From Microbacterium sp. CGR2 (GTDB taxonomy: Bacteria > Actinomycetota > Actinomycetes > Actinomycetales > Microbacteriaceae), in NCBI RefSeq assembly GCF_003626735.1, contig NZ_RBHX01000001.1, positions 682,001-746,000 on the forward strand: a DNA stretch of 64,000 nucleotides, written 5' to 3'. A program made the position numbers and the translations under genes. Below are positions 23,438-32,548 of the stretch, in pieces. The notes beneath the pieces are model-generated. The model did not search any database. It had not been told where the DNA came from and saw nothing but the letters and a program-made list of their open reading frames with translations. The stretch's first letter is position 1. Each line of letters starts with the position of its first letter.

Positions 23438-26431
23438 TCAGCGGGCGATGCGAACCGTCCTGACCTCGAACGGCCGCAGCCGCAGCTCGCCACCGCGACG
23501 AGGCTCGTCCAGCTCATCCTCGATGAGGCTCACCTCTCGCAGCTCGCGGTGTGGGAACCCGACCGTCAGGGCGCCGACCGTCCGCCTCCCGAGCGACTCG
23601 TAGACACGCACGATCACGTCGCCGGAGCCGTCATCGGCGAGCTTCACCGCGGACACGATGATCCCCTCGCCGTCGACGGACACCAGCGGCTCGACCTCGC
23701 GCGCGCCCCGGATGACGGTCGGCGTCGCATTCATCCGGATGCCTTCGGTCGTCGCAATCGCCGCATCCGCCCCGATCACGAAGCCGACCTCGATCTCGTG
23801 GTGCCCATGGTCGGTGTCCGGGTCGGGGAAGCGCGGTGCGCGCAGCAGCGACAGTCGCACCGTCGTGGTCACCGCCTCGCCCTCGACGTCACGCGTCGTG
23901 TCGTACCCGTAGATCGAGTCGTTCACCAGAGCGACACCGAAGTCCGCCTCGCGCACGAGCACGAAACGATGCATCGAGGTCTCGAACTTCGCCGCCTCCC
24001 AGCTCGTGTTGGTGTGCGTGACGCGCGCCTGGTAGCCGAACTGCGTCTCGGCTTCGGTGTGCGAGGCCTGGATGTCGAGCGGGAAGGCCAGCTTGAGCAG
24101 CTTCTCGGTCTCGTGCCAATCGATGTCGTTGCGCAACAGGACGGTGCGCCCGCCGGGCGTGAGCAGGATGGTCTGCTGAATGGTCGACTCCGAGAACACG
24201 CGGGTGACCACCACTGTCGCGACGCCGTCGACCACGGAAGCTTCGATCGACGACACCTCGGTGAGGTCTTCGACGCTGTTGCGGTAGTACTTGTCGATGT
24301 CCCATGCGTCCCACATGTTCGGGAAGTCCTGATGCAGCTGGAACAGGTTCGCGGCGCGACCTTCGGCGACGGCCTCACGCCCGCTCGCCCGATCGACAGC
24401 CGAGACGATCAGCCCCTCCGCCGAGATGAGGACCGACACGAGGTCGTTCTCGAGCCGCCATCCGCCCGCCTCTTCGGTGAGGGTCACCGGCGTCTCGGCG
24501 CGCTCCGGAACCCAGGAGGCACCCAGCGCACGTCCTCGGCCGACGGACGTGGGCTCGAAGAGCAGCTCCCGGTCGCCTTCGCCCGCGAGCGAGCGGCGCG
24601 CAGCCACGGCGATCTCCTCGGCATCCGACAGCACGTTCGTGAGAACCTCGACGGCCTCGCGATGCACCCAGGCGATGGACGTGCCGGGGAGGATGTCATG
24701 GAACTCATGCAGCAGCACGATCTGCCAGAGCCGATCGAACTCGCTCTGCGGGTAGGCGGCGCCGGTGCGCACGGTATCCGTCGCCGCCCACAGCTCGGCC
24801 TCGATGAGCGCATGCTCGGCCCAACGGTGCAGCGCCTTGGTCGCGTGCTGGCTGGTGAGCGTGCCGCGATGCAGCTCGAGGTAGAGCTCCCCGACCCAGA
24901 CAGCCGGGTGCGGCAGTTCGGCACGAGCGGCCTCGAAGAACGCGTCCGGATGCTCCCACACGACCTTCGCGCTGCCCTCGAGGTCCTGCAGTCGGCGAGC
25001 GCGACCGGTCATCTCGCGCGTGGTGCCACCGCCGCCGTCACCCCAGCCGACCGGGGCGATCGAGCGGGAGCTCAGCCGGTTCTCCTTGAACTGGCGCGAC
25101 GCCTTGGCGACCTCCATGCCACTCAGCTGCGAGTTGTAGGTGTCCATGGACGGGAAGTGCGTGAACACCTGCGAACCGTCGATGCCCTCCCAGAGGAAGC
25201 TGTGGTGCGGGAAGACGTTCTGCTGGTTCCAGGAGATCTTCTGCGTGAAGAACCACTCGAACCCCGCGCGGCGCATGAGCTGCGGGAGCGCGGGCGAGTA
25301 CCCGAAGCTGTCAGGCAGCCAGACGCCCTTCGAACGGATGCCGAACTCCCGCTCGAAGAACCGCTGCCCGTGCGAGAACTGACGCACCAGCGACTCCCCC
25401 GTCGGCATGACGGTGTCGGATTCGACCCACATGCCACCCAGCGGCAGGAACCGCCCGTCCGCGACGGCGGCCTTGACCCGCTCGAAGACCTCGGGGCGAT
25501 GCTCCTTCAGCCAGGCGTACTGCTGAGCACTGGACATTCCGTAGAGGAAATCGGGCTGCTCGTCGATCAGCGCGGTCATCGACGAGGAGGTGCGCGCCAC
25601 CTTGCGGATCGTCTCGCGCAGCGGCCACAGCCACGCCGAGTCGATGTGCGCGTGACCGATGGCCGAGATGCGGTGTGCGCTGGCCTCCGCGGGAGCCGCG
25701 AGGACATCTGCCAACTGCGCACGGGCGGCCCCGGCGGTCTCGGTGATCCGCTGCAGGTCGAGCGCGTCGAGCGCGTCGTCCATCGACTGCAGGATGCGCA
25801 TGCGGCGAGGAGAGGTGGCAGGCAGCTCGGCCTGGAGCCCGAACAGCACTTCGAGGTCGAGGGAGAGTTCGAAGACCTCCTCCTCGAACACCGCCAAGTC
25901 GATGCGACGCGTGCGGTACAGCGGCTCCGGGGAGGACGTCAGGATGTCGCCCTCCTGGGTGGGCAGGAAGGGGTGGTAGTCCAGCAGCACGGGGTTCGCC
26001 GCCGCCTCGAGATACAGCTCCACCGGCTCCTCGCCGTGCGCGCTGTCGGCGATCGGGACCCATTGGTTGCGCGGGTTGATGCTCTTCACCGGCGAGCCGT
26101 CTGGGCGGTAGGCGAGCGCCTCGCACTGGAAGCCGGGCATGTTGATGTCGAAGCCGAGGTCGATGACGGCTTCGACGGGGCGTCCTGCCCATTCCGCAGG
26201 GACGTGTCCGCTCAGGCGGAACCAGGTGGTCCCCCACGCCGGCCCCCACGGTTCGCCGACCCGGGCGGGCGAGTATTCGAGCGCGAGTCCCTCGGCGACC
26301 GGAATCGGTTCGCCGGGCAGCTGGTGCACCTCGACGGTCAGCGGAACGGAGTCCGAATGGATGGCCGGGCGGATCCGCTCATCGAGCACCCGCGTGACGC
26401 GGCCGACGGTGAGCGAGGTGTCATCATGCAT
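23438..26431 (-). CDS. alpha-mannosidase, glycoside hydrolase family 38
   Basis: A 997-residue GH38 enzyme without signal peptide, so cytoplasmic. The N-terminal beta-domain precedes the catalytic barrel; near residue 260 ISAIGHAHIDSAWLWPLRET carries zinc-binding His and Asp, and WLPDSFGYSPALPQLMRRAG carries the nucleophile Asp; LLHEFHDILPGTSI provides a further His. The C-terminal half is the family's beta-sandwich region. It should remove alpha-linked mannose from imported oligosaccharides. The minus-strand promoter -10 TTTAGT overlaps operator 26463-26476, and a LacI gene is divergent, so mannose-glycan induction is likely. RBS GGAGA precedes the ATG. Confidence 0.92.
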   Translation of the reverse strand: MHDDTSLTVGRVTRVLDERIRPAIHSDSVPLTVEVHQLPGEPIPVAEGLALEYSPARVGEPWGPAWGTTWFRLSGHVPAEWAGRPVEAVIDLGFDINMPGFQCEALAYRPDGSPVKSINPRNQWVPIADSAHGEEPVELYLEAAANPVLLDYHPFLPTQEGDILTSSPEPLYRTRRIDLAVFEEEVFELSLDLEVLFGLQAELPATSPRRMRILQSMDDALDALDLQRITETAGAARAQLADVLAAPAEASAHRISAIGHAHIDSAWLWPLRETIRKVARTSSSMTALIDEQPDFLYGMSSAQQYAWLKEHRPEVFERVKAAVADGRFLPLGGMWVESDTVMPTGESLVRQFSHGQRFFEREFGIRSKGVWLPDSFGYSPALPQLMRRAGFEWFFTQKISWNQQNVFPHHSFLWEGIDGSQVFTHFPSMDTYNSQLSGMEVAKASRQFKENRLSSRSIAPVGWGDGGGGTTREMTGRARRLQDLEGSAKVVWEHPDAFFEAARAELPHPAVWVGELYLELHRGTLTSQHATKALHRWAEHALIEAELWAATDTVRTGAAYPQSEFDRLWQIVLLHEFHDILPGTSIAWVHREAVEVLTNVLSDAEEIAVAARRSLAGEGDRELLFEPTSVGRGRALGASWVPERAETPVTLTEEAGGWRLENDLVSVLISAEGLIVSAVDRASGREAVAEGRAANLFQLHQDFPNMWDAWDIDKYYRNSVEDLTEVSSIEASVVDGVATVVVTRVFSESTIQQTILLTPGGRTVLLRNDIDWHETEKLLKLAFPLDIQASHTEAETQFGYQARVTHTNTSWEAAKFETSMHRFVLVREADFGVALVNDSIYGYDTTRDVEGEAVTTTVRLSLLRAPRFPDPDTDHGHHEIEVGFVIGADAAIATTEGIRMNATPTVIRGAREVEPLVSVDGEGIIVSAVKLADDGSGDVIVRVYESLGRRTVGALTVGFPHRELREVSLIEDELDEPRRGGELRLRPFEVRTVRIAR

Positions 26432-26462
26432 GGAAATCAGTCTCCGGCTCGACGGTGAGGCA

Positions 26463-26476
26463 CTAAAACGGTCTAG
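26463..26476. promoter_or_regulatory. LacI-type operator 1, mannosidase promoter
   Basis: CTAAAACGGTCTAG, a quasi-palindrome centred on CG and matching CTAWARCGNTNNAG. On the minus strand its edge forms TTTAGT, a -10 box for the alpha-mannosidase gene whose ATG is at 26431. Flanking bases extend the symmetry (ACTA and TAGT). Confidence 0.75.
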
Positions 26477-26515
26477 TGAGCGATTCTAAGGCACATGCAC
26501 GCGCCTCGACCCAGA

Positions 26516-26529
26516 CTAAAACGATCAAG
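26516..26529. promoter_or_regulatory. LacI-type operator 2, lacI promoter
   Basis: CTAAAACGATCAAG, 53 bases from operator 1 centre to centre (about five helical turns) and sharing ten of its first eleven bases. It directly abuts TATGGT (26530-26535), the -10 box of the lacI gene six bases before its ATG. The pair could be bridged by a tetramer or occupied independently. Confidence 0.75.
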
Positions 26530-26541
26530 TATGGTGATGCT

Positions 26542-27573
26542 ATGACTCCGGCGAAGCGCGTCACGATCGCGGACATCGCGCGCATGGCGGGCGTCTCTCC
26601 CGGCGCGGTCTCCTTCGCTCTCAACGGTCGGCCCGGGGTCAGCGACGACACGCGGCAGCGGATCCTGACGATCGTCCAGGAGAACAACTGGCAGCCGAGT
26701 TCCGCGGCCCGCGCTCTCGTGGGAGCCCGCGCGAACACGGTCGGGCTGGCCCTCGCCCGCCCGGCGCGCTCACTGGGATCCGAGGCGTTCTTCACGGACC
26801 TCATCGCCGGCATCGAGTCACGCCTGTCGGAGAGCAAGGTGAGTCTCCAGCTGCGGCTCGTGGCCGATCTCACCGAGGAGATCGACGTGCATCGGCAGTG
26901 GCGGTCGTCCAACCAGGTCGACGGGATCATCCTCATCGACCCGCGCGATGACGACCCTCGCGGGGCGCACATCGACGCACTCGACGCCCGTGCTGTCATG
27001 ATCGGCTCGAAACCGGCACCGGCCGGAGCCGTGCCCAGCGTCTGGATCGACGACGGAGACGTCGCCGAGACCCTCTTCTCGTATCTGGCCGCACTCGGAC
27101 ACACGCGGATCGCGTATGTCGCCGGCCCTGAGGATCTCGAGCACACGCGCCTCCGTGCCGATGTGCTCACCGGCATGACCGCCGACGGCGTCGAGGGCGA
27201 GGTCATCACCACCGACTTCTCGCCGGCGCGTGCGTCCGCCGTGACACGCACGCTGCTCAGCGGGCGCCGTCGACCGACCGCCATCGTCTACGACAACGAC
27301 GTGATGGCCGTGGCCGGGCTCCGCGTCACGCAGGAGATGGGTCGCGTGGTACCCCGCGACGCCTCGCTCGCCTCCTTCGACGACTCGGTCATCGCGGGGC
27401 TCATCAACCCGTCGATCACGGCGATGACTCGCGACACGTTCCAGCTCGGCGAGCAGGCGGCCACTCTGCTCCTGCAGCAGATCGACGCCGGCACGACTCT
27501 TCCGAGCATGGGGGGACCGACCCCCACGCTCAGCGTCCGGGAGAGCACGGCTCCGCCGCTGTCGGGGGCCTGA
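26542..27573 (+). CDS. LacI family regulator, likely master repressor of the glycan regulon
   Basis: A 343-residue LacI/GalR repressor. RVTIADIARMAGVSPGAVSFALNGRPGVSDDTRQRI is the DNA-binding headpiece with the hinge at about residue 55; the periplasmic-binding-like effector domain follows (VGLALARPARSLGSEAFFTD, PTAIVYDNDVMAVAG). ATG 26542 is chosen because TATGGT lies six bases upstream; a longer frame from 26476 runs through both operators. It is divergent from the GH38 gene. Sites with the same pattern precede the GH5, ABC and GH18 genes downstream, so I infer control of them all. The effector is unknown; a mannose-containing oligosaccharide is a reasonable guess. Confidence 0.88.
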   Translation: MTPAKRVTIADIARMAGVSPGAVSFALNGRPGVSDDTRQRILTIVQENNWQPSSAARALVGARANTVGLALARPARSLGSEAFFTDLIAGIESRLSESKVSLQLRLVADLTEEIDVHRQWRSSNQVDGIILIDPRDDDPRGAHIDALDARAVMIGSKPAPAGAVPSVWIDDGDVAETLFSYLAALGHTRIAYVAGPEDLEHTRLRADVLTGMTADGVEGEVITTDFSPARASAVTRTLLSGRRRPTAIVYDNDVMAVAGLRVTQEMGRVVPRDASLASFDDSVIAGLINPSITAMTRDTFQLGEQAATLLLQQIDAGTTLPSMGGPTPTLSVRESTAPPLSGA

Positions 27574-27795
27574 GGGGCCGCGCGTCGCGGGCGGCGCACG
27601 CGAACGCCGCTGTCGGCGATAAGCGCTTTTCCTAAGCGCGGGACTTGAAGATTGCGAAAGGCCGATCTTCTCTCATTCAGGCGCGTTCGTATCCTCATCC
27701 CGGCCCACCCGGGGACTAGCACTGTGCGGTGCACCAGCTGTCCGGCCGAGGCCCGCAGGCTTTCGGCTATGTCAAGCTTTTATGGGCCCCACGCC
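27574..27795. other. convergent intergenic region with orphan AAGCGCTT palindrome
   Basis: This gap lies between the ends of the lacI and GH5 genes. No gene is apparent. GATAAGCGCTTTTC at 27618-27631 is symmetric at 12 of 14 positions and shares the AGCGCT core with the operators at 29254 and 33818. TAAGCGC recurs at 27633. No clear terminator hairpin is seen. Confidence 0.4.
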
Positions 27796-29106
27796 TCAGG
27801 GCTGCACGACCGTGTTGACCGAGCCGTACCGCTCGACCCCCGACGCGGCGGCCTCAGGGCGCACGAGACGACGGATGCCGCGAGCGGCGAGAGCATCGGC
27901 ATCGTCCGCGGTCCGCGACGTGACGAACGCGGGGTCGAGACCCTCCGTGCACGCATCCACCCAGGCCTGGAACACAGCACCGCCGGGGCTCAGCGCGGTG
28001 CGGCTGGTCGGCAGATCGTGCTCATCCACGTCGATCACGATCGCGGTCTCTCGCGCCGGCGCGGCGACTCGCTCACGAAGCTCCGGGATGATCTCGGCAA
28101 GACGCCGTCCGATCGGTTTGGCCTCGCCCTCGCTGTCGATCAGACCGAGCGAGTACTCCAAGTCGGGGAAGTCGCCGAGGTCACGGCTGACGTCGTGCGA
28201 GCACCACCAGGTCACACCCCAGAGGTTCTGCGTACGCACCGTGGAGCGCACCGTCGCCTCGAGGAACCCGGGCATCTCCGCCGGCTCGAGACAGTTCGAC
28301 GGCGCACCGACCTCCTGCAGCCAGATCGGGCGGTCGGCATCCGTCGCGAAGGCACGTGACACCTCGATCAGGTACTCGGCGTGACGATCGGAGGCCATGG
28401 ATCGGCCGCCGTACCGCTGGGCTGTCCCGTTGAAGATCCAGGAGTGGATCGTCGTCATGGCCCCCAGGCGGGAGGCGTGCGCGGGTGTGAAGCCGTGCTG
28501 GTCCATGTACCAGACCGCGTCGTACTCGCTGTGGACGTGCGGGCGGCCCGGGGCTGCCACCGCGGCGGCGTCGAGCAGCGTCGTGATCCAGCGCTCCGCT
28601 TCGTCGGCCGTGACCGGCCAGGGCGACGGGTGCGTCTCGGCGGAGAACTGGTTCGTCTCGTTGCCGAGGGTCAGCCCGAGGAAGTTGGGGGCGTCGCGCA
28701 GCGTCTCGCCGAGTCGCCCGACGAGCGCGACCTGCCCCTCGAGGGCCTTCGGATCGGTGAACATGTTCCGGTCGTGCCAGGTGTGCAGCCAGGCGGGCAC
28801 GAAGTCGAAGCTGGACAGATGGCCTTGGATGACGTCGACGCTCGCGTCCATCCCGAACTCGCCCGCGATGTCGACCGCGGACCGGACGTCATCGAGCGCT
28901 TTGCCCCTGATCAGGGTGCGATTGGGCTGGAGGATCGTCCACAGCGGAAAGATCCGGACGTGGTCGAGACCGAGTTCTGCCAGTGCGGCGAAGTCCCGGC
29001 GCACGTCGTCAGGCGTGAAGTCGAGCCAGGAGTGCATCCAGTCCTTCGACGGCGTGTAGTTCGCCCCGAATCTCACCGGAGCTTCCAGTGCGCCGCGCTG
29101 CGTCAT
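27796..29106 (-). CDS. glycoside hydrolase family 5, subfamily 18-like beta-mannosidase
   Basis: A 436-residue TIM-barrel hydrolase with no signal peptide. [18 protein letters not shown] near residue 13 and [17 protein letters not shown] are hallmarks I recall from GH5_18 enzymes of bifidobacteria and streptomycetes. Glu150 in LGNETNQF is the likely acid/base and Glu265 in [10 protein letters not shown] the likely nucleophile. Characterised GH5_18 enzymes split Man-beta-1,4-GlcNAc, the disaccharide core left after N-glycan trimming. The promoter has TATAGT overlapping operator 29155-29168. Family GH5 is firm, while the subfamily call is from motif memory. Confidence 0.82.
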   Translation of the reverse strand: MTQRGALEAPVRFGANYTPSKDWMHSWLDFTPDDVRRDFAALAELGLDHVRIFPLWTILQPNRTLIRGKALDDVRSAVDIAGEFGMDASVDVIQGHLSSFDFVPAWLHTWHDRNMFTDPKALEGQVALVGRLGETLRDAPNFLGLTLGNETNQFSAETHPSPWPVTADEAERWITTLLDAAAVAAPGRPHVHSEYDAVWYMDQHGFTPAHASRLGAMTTIHSWIFNGTAQRYGGRSMASDRHAEYLIEVSRAFATDADRPIWLQEVGAPSNCLEPAEMPGFLEATVRSTVRTQNLWGVTWWCSHDVSRDLGDFPDLEYSLGLIDSEGEAKPIGRRLAEIIPELRERVAAPARETAIVIDVDEHDLPTSRTALSPGGAVFQAWVDACTEGLDPAFVTSRTADDADALAARGIRRLVRPEAAASGVERYGSVNTVVQP

Positions 29107-29154
29107 CCGTCCGACCTTTCCGAGGGGACCCCGTGCCGGGGTTGCGTCGGATCA

Positions 29155-29168
29155 CTATAACGCTTGAG
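29155..29168. promoter_or_regulatory. LacI-type operator 3, GH5 promoter
   Basis: CTATAACGCTTGAG matches CTAWARCGNTNNAG. On the minus strand its left edge plus one flanking base reads TATAGT (29159-29154), a good -10 box for the GH5 gene starting at 29106. The overlap of operator and -10 fits repression. Confidence 0.72.
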
Positions 29169-29253
29169 TTCCGTAGCTGCATCCGCACCGTCCTGGAGCG
29201 TGTCGATCGGCGACGGCCACCTTGACACGGGCACGCCAGGGTGCTTTCATCTG

Positions 29254-29267
29254 CTAAAGCGCTGTAG
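29254..29267. promoter_or_regulatory. LacI-type operator 4, ABC importer promoter
   Basis: CTAAAGCGCTGTAG is symmetric at 12 of 14 positions and matches CTAWARCGNTNNAG. Its right edge gives TGTAGT (29263-29268), a possible -10 for the solute-binding gene; alternatively TTGACA at 29222-29227 with TTTCAT 17 bases later is the promoter and the operator lies just downstream. It is 99 bases from operator 3. Confidence 0.72.
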
Positions 29268-29318
29268 TCCATGACGGACTCCCCTGCGCCGATTCGCCCG
29301 CCTCGAGGAAGAAGCACG

Positions 29319-30620
29319 ATGAAAGTTCCCACACGCATTGTCGCTCTGGCAGCATTCACGATCGGCGCCCTCGCGCTGACCAGTTGCACGGGAGGTGGGG
29401 AGACCACCGGCGCCGGCGGCCCCATCGACACCTCCGGGGAGTTGAGCGGAACCATTCAGTTCCAGACGTGGTCGCTGAAGAACGAGAAGTTCACGCCCTA
29501 CTTCGAATCCGTCATCGACGCCTTCGAAGAGGAGCACCCCGAGGTCACCGTGGAGTGGCTCGACCAGCCCGGAGACGGCTACCAGGAGAAGATCCTCAGC
29601 CAGGCGAACGCCAACACCCTCCCCGACGTGCTGAACCTGCCGCCGGACATCGCCTACCCGCTGGTGGCGGCCGGCAAGCTCGTCAACCTGGAGGAAGCGG
29701 ACCCCGACCTCAAGGCGCAGTACAACGCGGGCGCATGGGATTCCTACAGTCAGTACCCGGGCGTCGAAGGCACCTACGGCCTGCCGTGGTACCTCTCCAG
29801 CGACGCGTCGTGGTGGAACCTCGAGCAGCTCGCGCCCTTCGGTGTGACCGAGGAGAGCCTCCCGACGACCGTCGACGAGCTTCTCACCCTCGCGCAGGAC
29901 GTCGCACAGGAGTCCGACGGCAAGGTGCAGCTGCTGTCCTCCATCCCGGCGCTCGACACCTTCACGTCCGCAGGCATGGAGGTCATCGACGAGGAGGGTG
30001 AGTTCGTCTTCAACACCGACGAGGCCGCCGCGATCATCGAGAAGTTCGCCGATGCCTACGCCGCAGGGGCCATGCCCGCCGAAGCTCTCACGGGCGACTA
30101 CGGCGGAAACGCCGAGGCGTACATCCAGGAGAAGGTCGCATTCACCACCGGAGGCACCGGCTTCACGACCGACCTCGCGAAGGATGCTCCGGCACTGCTC
30201 GAGAACACCGTCGCGACGCAGCGACTGGGCATCCCGCCGCTCTACGTCCAGGGACTGAACGTCTCGGCGGAGTCGGACAACAAGGAGGCAGCCCTCGCGT
30301 TCGCGGAGTTCGTGACCAACGAGGAGAACCAGGTCGAGTTCTCCACCCTCGCCGTGGGCACCGCCCCGGGCACCGCCGGTGGCGGTGACGCGGTGGTCGA
30401 CAACATCGCCTCCTCGGTCACCGATGAGAAGCAGCTCGCCGCCATCGACACCGTGTTCACCGCGATGGAGGACGCCAAGGCCACCCCGTTCCAGTGGACC
30501 TCCGACATGGCGACCTACATGACGCAGCAGATCGCCCTCGCGATCAACGGCGAGGCGGACGCCAAGGGACAGCTCGACAAGATCGTCGAGTACGCCAACG
30601 CGAACCGCGTGGACCAGTAA
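29319..30620 (+). CDS. ABC sugar importer, solute-binding lipoprotein
   Basis: A 433-residue extracellular binding protein. The signal peptide MKVPTRIVALAAFTIGALAL ends in lipobox LTSC with lipidated Cys23. The mature part is a type-1 sugar-binding protein (FQTWSLKNEKFTPYFES, VEWLDQPGDGYQEKILSQ, PWYLSSDASWWN). Start ATG 29319 has GAGGAAG upstream; an earlier in-frame ATG at 29271 would hide the signal peptide. The ligand is probably an oligosaccharide released by the nearby endoglycosidase, inferred from shared operators. Two permease genes follow; no ATPase gene is present, so a shared MsiK-like ATPase elsewhere is likely. Confidence 0.9.
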   Translation: MKVPTRIVALAAFTIGALALTSCTGGGETTGAGGPIDTSGELSGTIQFQTWSLKNEKFTPYFESVIDAFEEEHPEVTVEWLDQPGDGYQEKILSQANANTLPDVLNLPPDIAYPLVAAGKLVNLEEADPDLKAQYNAGAWDSYSQYPGVEGTYGLPWYLSSDASWWNLEQLAPFGVTEESLPTTVDELLTLAQDVAQESDGKVQLLSSIPALDTFTSAGMEVIDEEGEFVFNTDEAAAIIEKFADAYAAGAMPAEALTGDYGGNAEAYIQEKVAFTTGGTGFTTDLAKDAPALLENTVATQRLGIPPLYVQGLNVSAESDNKEAALAFAEFVTNEENQVEFSTLAVGTAPGTAGGGDAVVDNIASSVTDEKQLAAIDTVFTAMEDAKATPFQWTSDMATYMTQQIALAINGEADAKGQLDKIVEYANANRVDQ

Positions 30621-30661
30621 GCCGTGCACGCGAACACCAGCACCCGGAGCGGGAGACGACG

Positions 30662-31549
30662 ATGAGATCGCATAAGTGGTTCACGCCCTGGCTTCTACTC
30701 GCTCCTGCGGTCATCTGGGTGCTGGTGTTCGCGCTCTGGCCGTTCCTGAACACGGTCATCCTGAGCTTCACCGACGCCCGCCCCCTGCGCACGCCTGCGT
30801 TCGTCGGCGGCTCGAACTACGAGCGCATGTTCGGCGACGAGATGTTCTGGAACGCGCTGACCACCTGCATCATCTACGTGGTCGTGTGCGTGCCGCTGCT
30901 CACGGTCCTTCCGCTGCTGCTGGCGCTGCTCGTGCAGAAGAACCTTCCAGGGATCTCGTTCTTCCGCACCACGTTCTACTTCCCGGTCATCGCGTCGGTC
31001 GTGGTCGTCGCTCTCATCTGGACCTGGCTGTTCGACAGCCGCGGCATCGTCAATCAGACCCTGGAGTTCCTGGGCATCGTCGACAAGCCGATGGCGTTCC
31101 TCGTGGATCGCTGGCTACTGCTGGGCTGCGCCATCCTGCTCACAGTGTGGAAGGGGCTCGGCTACTACATGGTCGTGTACCTCGCCGCCCTCGGCAACGT
31201 CGGCAAGGAGCTGCACGAGGCGGCGATGCTCGATGGCGCCGGCGCCTTCCGACGGTTCCTCTCGGTGACGATCCCGTCGGTCCGCGGCGCGATGCTCCTC
31301 ATCGCCATCCTCATCGCCGTCTCCGCGATGCGGGTGTTCGCCGAGCTCGATGTGCTCTCCAAGAGCACGGGAGGCCCCGGCGGCTACGACATGTCGCTGG
31401 TGATGCTGATCCGGCAGGTGGGCTCCGGGCTCAACGGGAACATCGGCTACGCCTCGGCCATCAGCGTGGCACTCTTCCTGCTCACCCTGATCCCCCTGGC
31501 TGCGATCGCGTTCATGAACCGCGAGAAGAAGGCGAAGGTTTCCGCATGA
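30662..31549 (+). CDS. ABC sugar importer permease, MalF type
   Basis: A 295-residue permease with six helices, starting MRSHKWFTPWLLLAPAVIWVLVF. The EAA loop contacting the ATPase is ELHEAAMLDGAGAFRRFLSVTIP near residue 185. ATG 30662 follows CGGGAG. It lies 41 bases after the binding-protein gene and overlaps the second permease by four bases. It forms the membrane channel together with that partner. Confidence 0.9.
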   Translation: MRSHKWFTPWLLLAPAVIWVLVFALWPFLNTVILSFTDARPLRTPAFVGGSNYERMFGDEMFWNALTTCIIYVVVCVPLLTVLPLLLALLVQKNLPGISFFRTTFYFPVIASVVVVALIWTWLFDSRGIVNQTLEFLGIVDKPMAFLVDRWLLLGCAILLTVWKGLGYYMVVYLAALGNVGKELHEAAMLDGAGAFRRFLSVTIPSVRGAMLLIAILIAVSAMRVFAELDVLSKSTGGPGGYDMSLVMLIRQVGSGLNGNIGYASAISVALFLLTLIPLAAIAFMNREKKAKVSA

Positions 31550-32475
31550 CCACGCTGACCAAGCCCCCAGCCGACAACGCGCAACGCTCGGAAGATTCCA
31601 AGGCCACCCGTGAGCGCGTGTTCCGTCGCCGCGGTTCCGGGGACTTCAGCAAGCCGACGCTCGGAGGCCTGATCGGCCGCTACGCCCTTCTGGTTTTCGT
31701 GCTGGTGCTGGTCATCGGCCCGTTCATCTGGCAGCTGTCGACCTCGTTCAAGGGGCCGCAGGAGAACATCTACTCTTTCCCGCCGAATCTGATCCCCACG
31801 GACCCGACTCTCGAGAACTACGCGACGGTCGCCGACATCGTGCCGGTCTACCTGTACGCGTGGCACTCCCTGCTGGTCTCGGTCGGAACCGTCATCAGCA
31901 ACGTCGTACTGGCCACGCTCGCCGGCTATGCGCTGGGGTGCATGAGGTTCCGCGGCAAGTGGATCGTGATGGCCATCCTGCTGTCCACGCTGCTGTTCCC
32001 CGGAGAGGTCACGGTCACGAGCAACTTCCTGACGATCCGCGCACTCGGCCTCGCCGACAACCTCTGGGGCGTGTTCCTCCCCGGGGCCATCAGCGCGATG
32101 AACGTGCTGCTCGTCGCCACGGCGTGCCGCATGATCCCCAAGGACGTGCTGGATGCCGCCACCGTCGACGGCGCGACCACCTGGCAGCGCATCCGCCACA
32201 TCGTCTGGCCGAACATCCGCGGCATGGTCTCCGTCGTCGCGATCTTCGCCTTCATCGGCGCCTGGGACGACTACCTCTGGCCGCTGATCGTCCTCTCGGA
32301 CCCCGCGAAGTACACCCTGACCGTCGGCATGGCCTACCTGAACAGCAGCTTCTCCGTCGACCCTCGGCTGATCGCTGCCGGCACGATGATCGCACTCGTC
32401 CCCATCGTCATCATGTTCTCGTTCACGCAGCGGTTCTTCTTCAAGGGCGTCCAGGAGGGCGCCGTGAAGGGATGA
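31546..32475 (+). CDS. ABC sugar importer permease, MalG type
   Basis: A 309-residue permease. The ATG overlaps the previous stop (ATGA). A polar N-terminal tail of about 45 residues precedes GRYALLVFVLVLVIGPFIWQL, the first of six helices. The EAA loop is VLDAATVDGATTWQRIRHIVWP. GVQEGAVKG ends the protein, as in many MalG-type permeases. A terminator follows. Confidence 0.9.
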   Translation: MTTLTKPPADNAQRSEDSKATRERVFRRRGSGDFSKPTLGGLIGRYALLVFVLVLVIGPFIWQLSTSFKGPQENIYSFPPNLIPTDPTLENYATVADIVPVYLYAWHSLLVSVGTVISNVVLATLAGYALGCMRFRGKWIVMAILLSTLLFPGEVTVTSNFLTIRALGLADNLWGVFLPGAISAMNVLLVATACRMIPKDVLDAATVDGATTWQRIRHIVWPNIRGMVSVVAIFAFIGAWDDYLWPLIVLSDPAKYTLTVGMAYLNSSFSVDPRLIAAGTMIALVPIVIMFSFTQRFFFKGVQEGAVKG

Positions 32476-32503
32476 CGCGAAACCGAGAGGGACAGCGAAA
32501 GAA

Positions 32504-32531
32504 GGGGGCGGATGCCGCAGCATCCGCCCCC
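32504..32531. terminator. bidirectional terminator
   Basis: GGGGGCGGATGC (32504-32515) and GCATCCGCCCCC (32520-32531) pair perfectly over 12 bases around CGCA, followed by TTCT. It sits in the 73-base gap between the convergent ABC and endoglycosidase genes and can serve both. Confidence 0.8.
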
Positions 32532-32548
32532 TTCTCCCTGCTCGGTGG

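Noticed and set aside
23549..26458. A 969-codon plus-strand frame opposite GH38
   Set aside because: It is the antisense shadow of a GH38 gene with clear catalytic motifs; composition is Arg/Gly/Asp-rich as expected for a GC-rich shadow.
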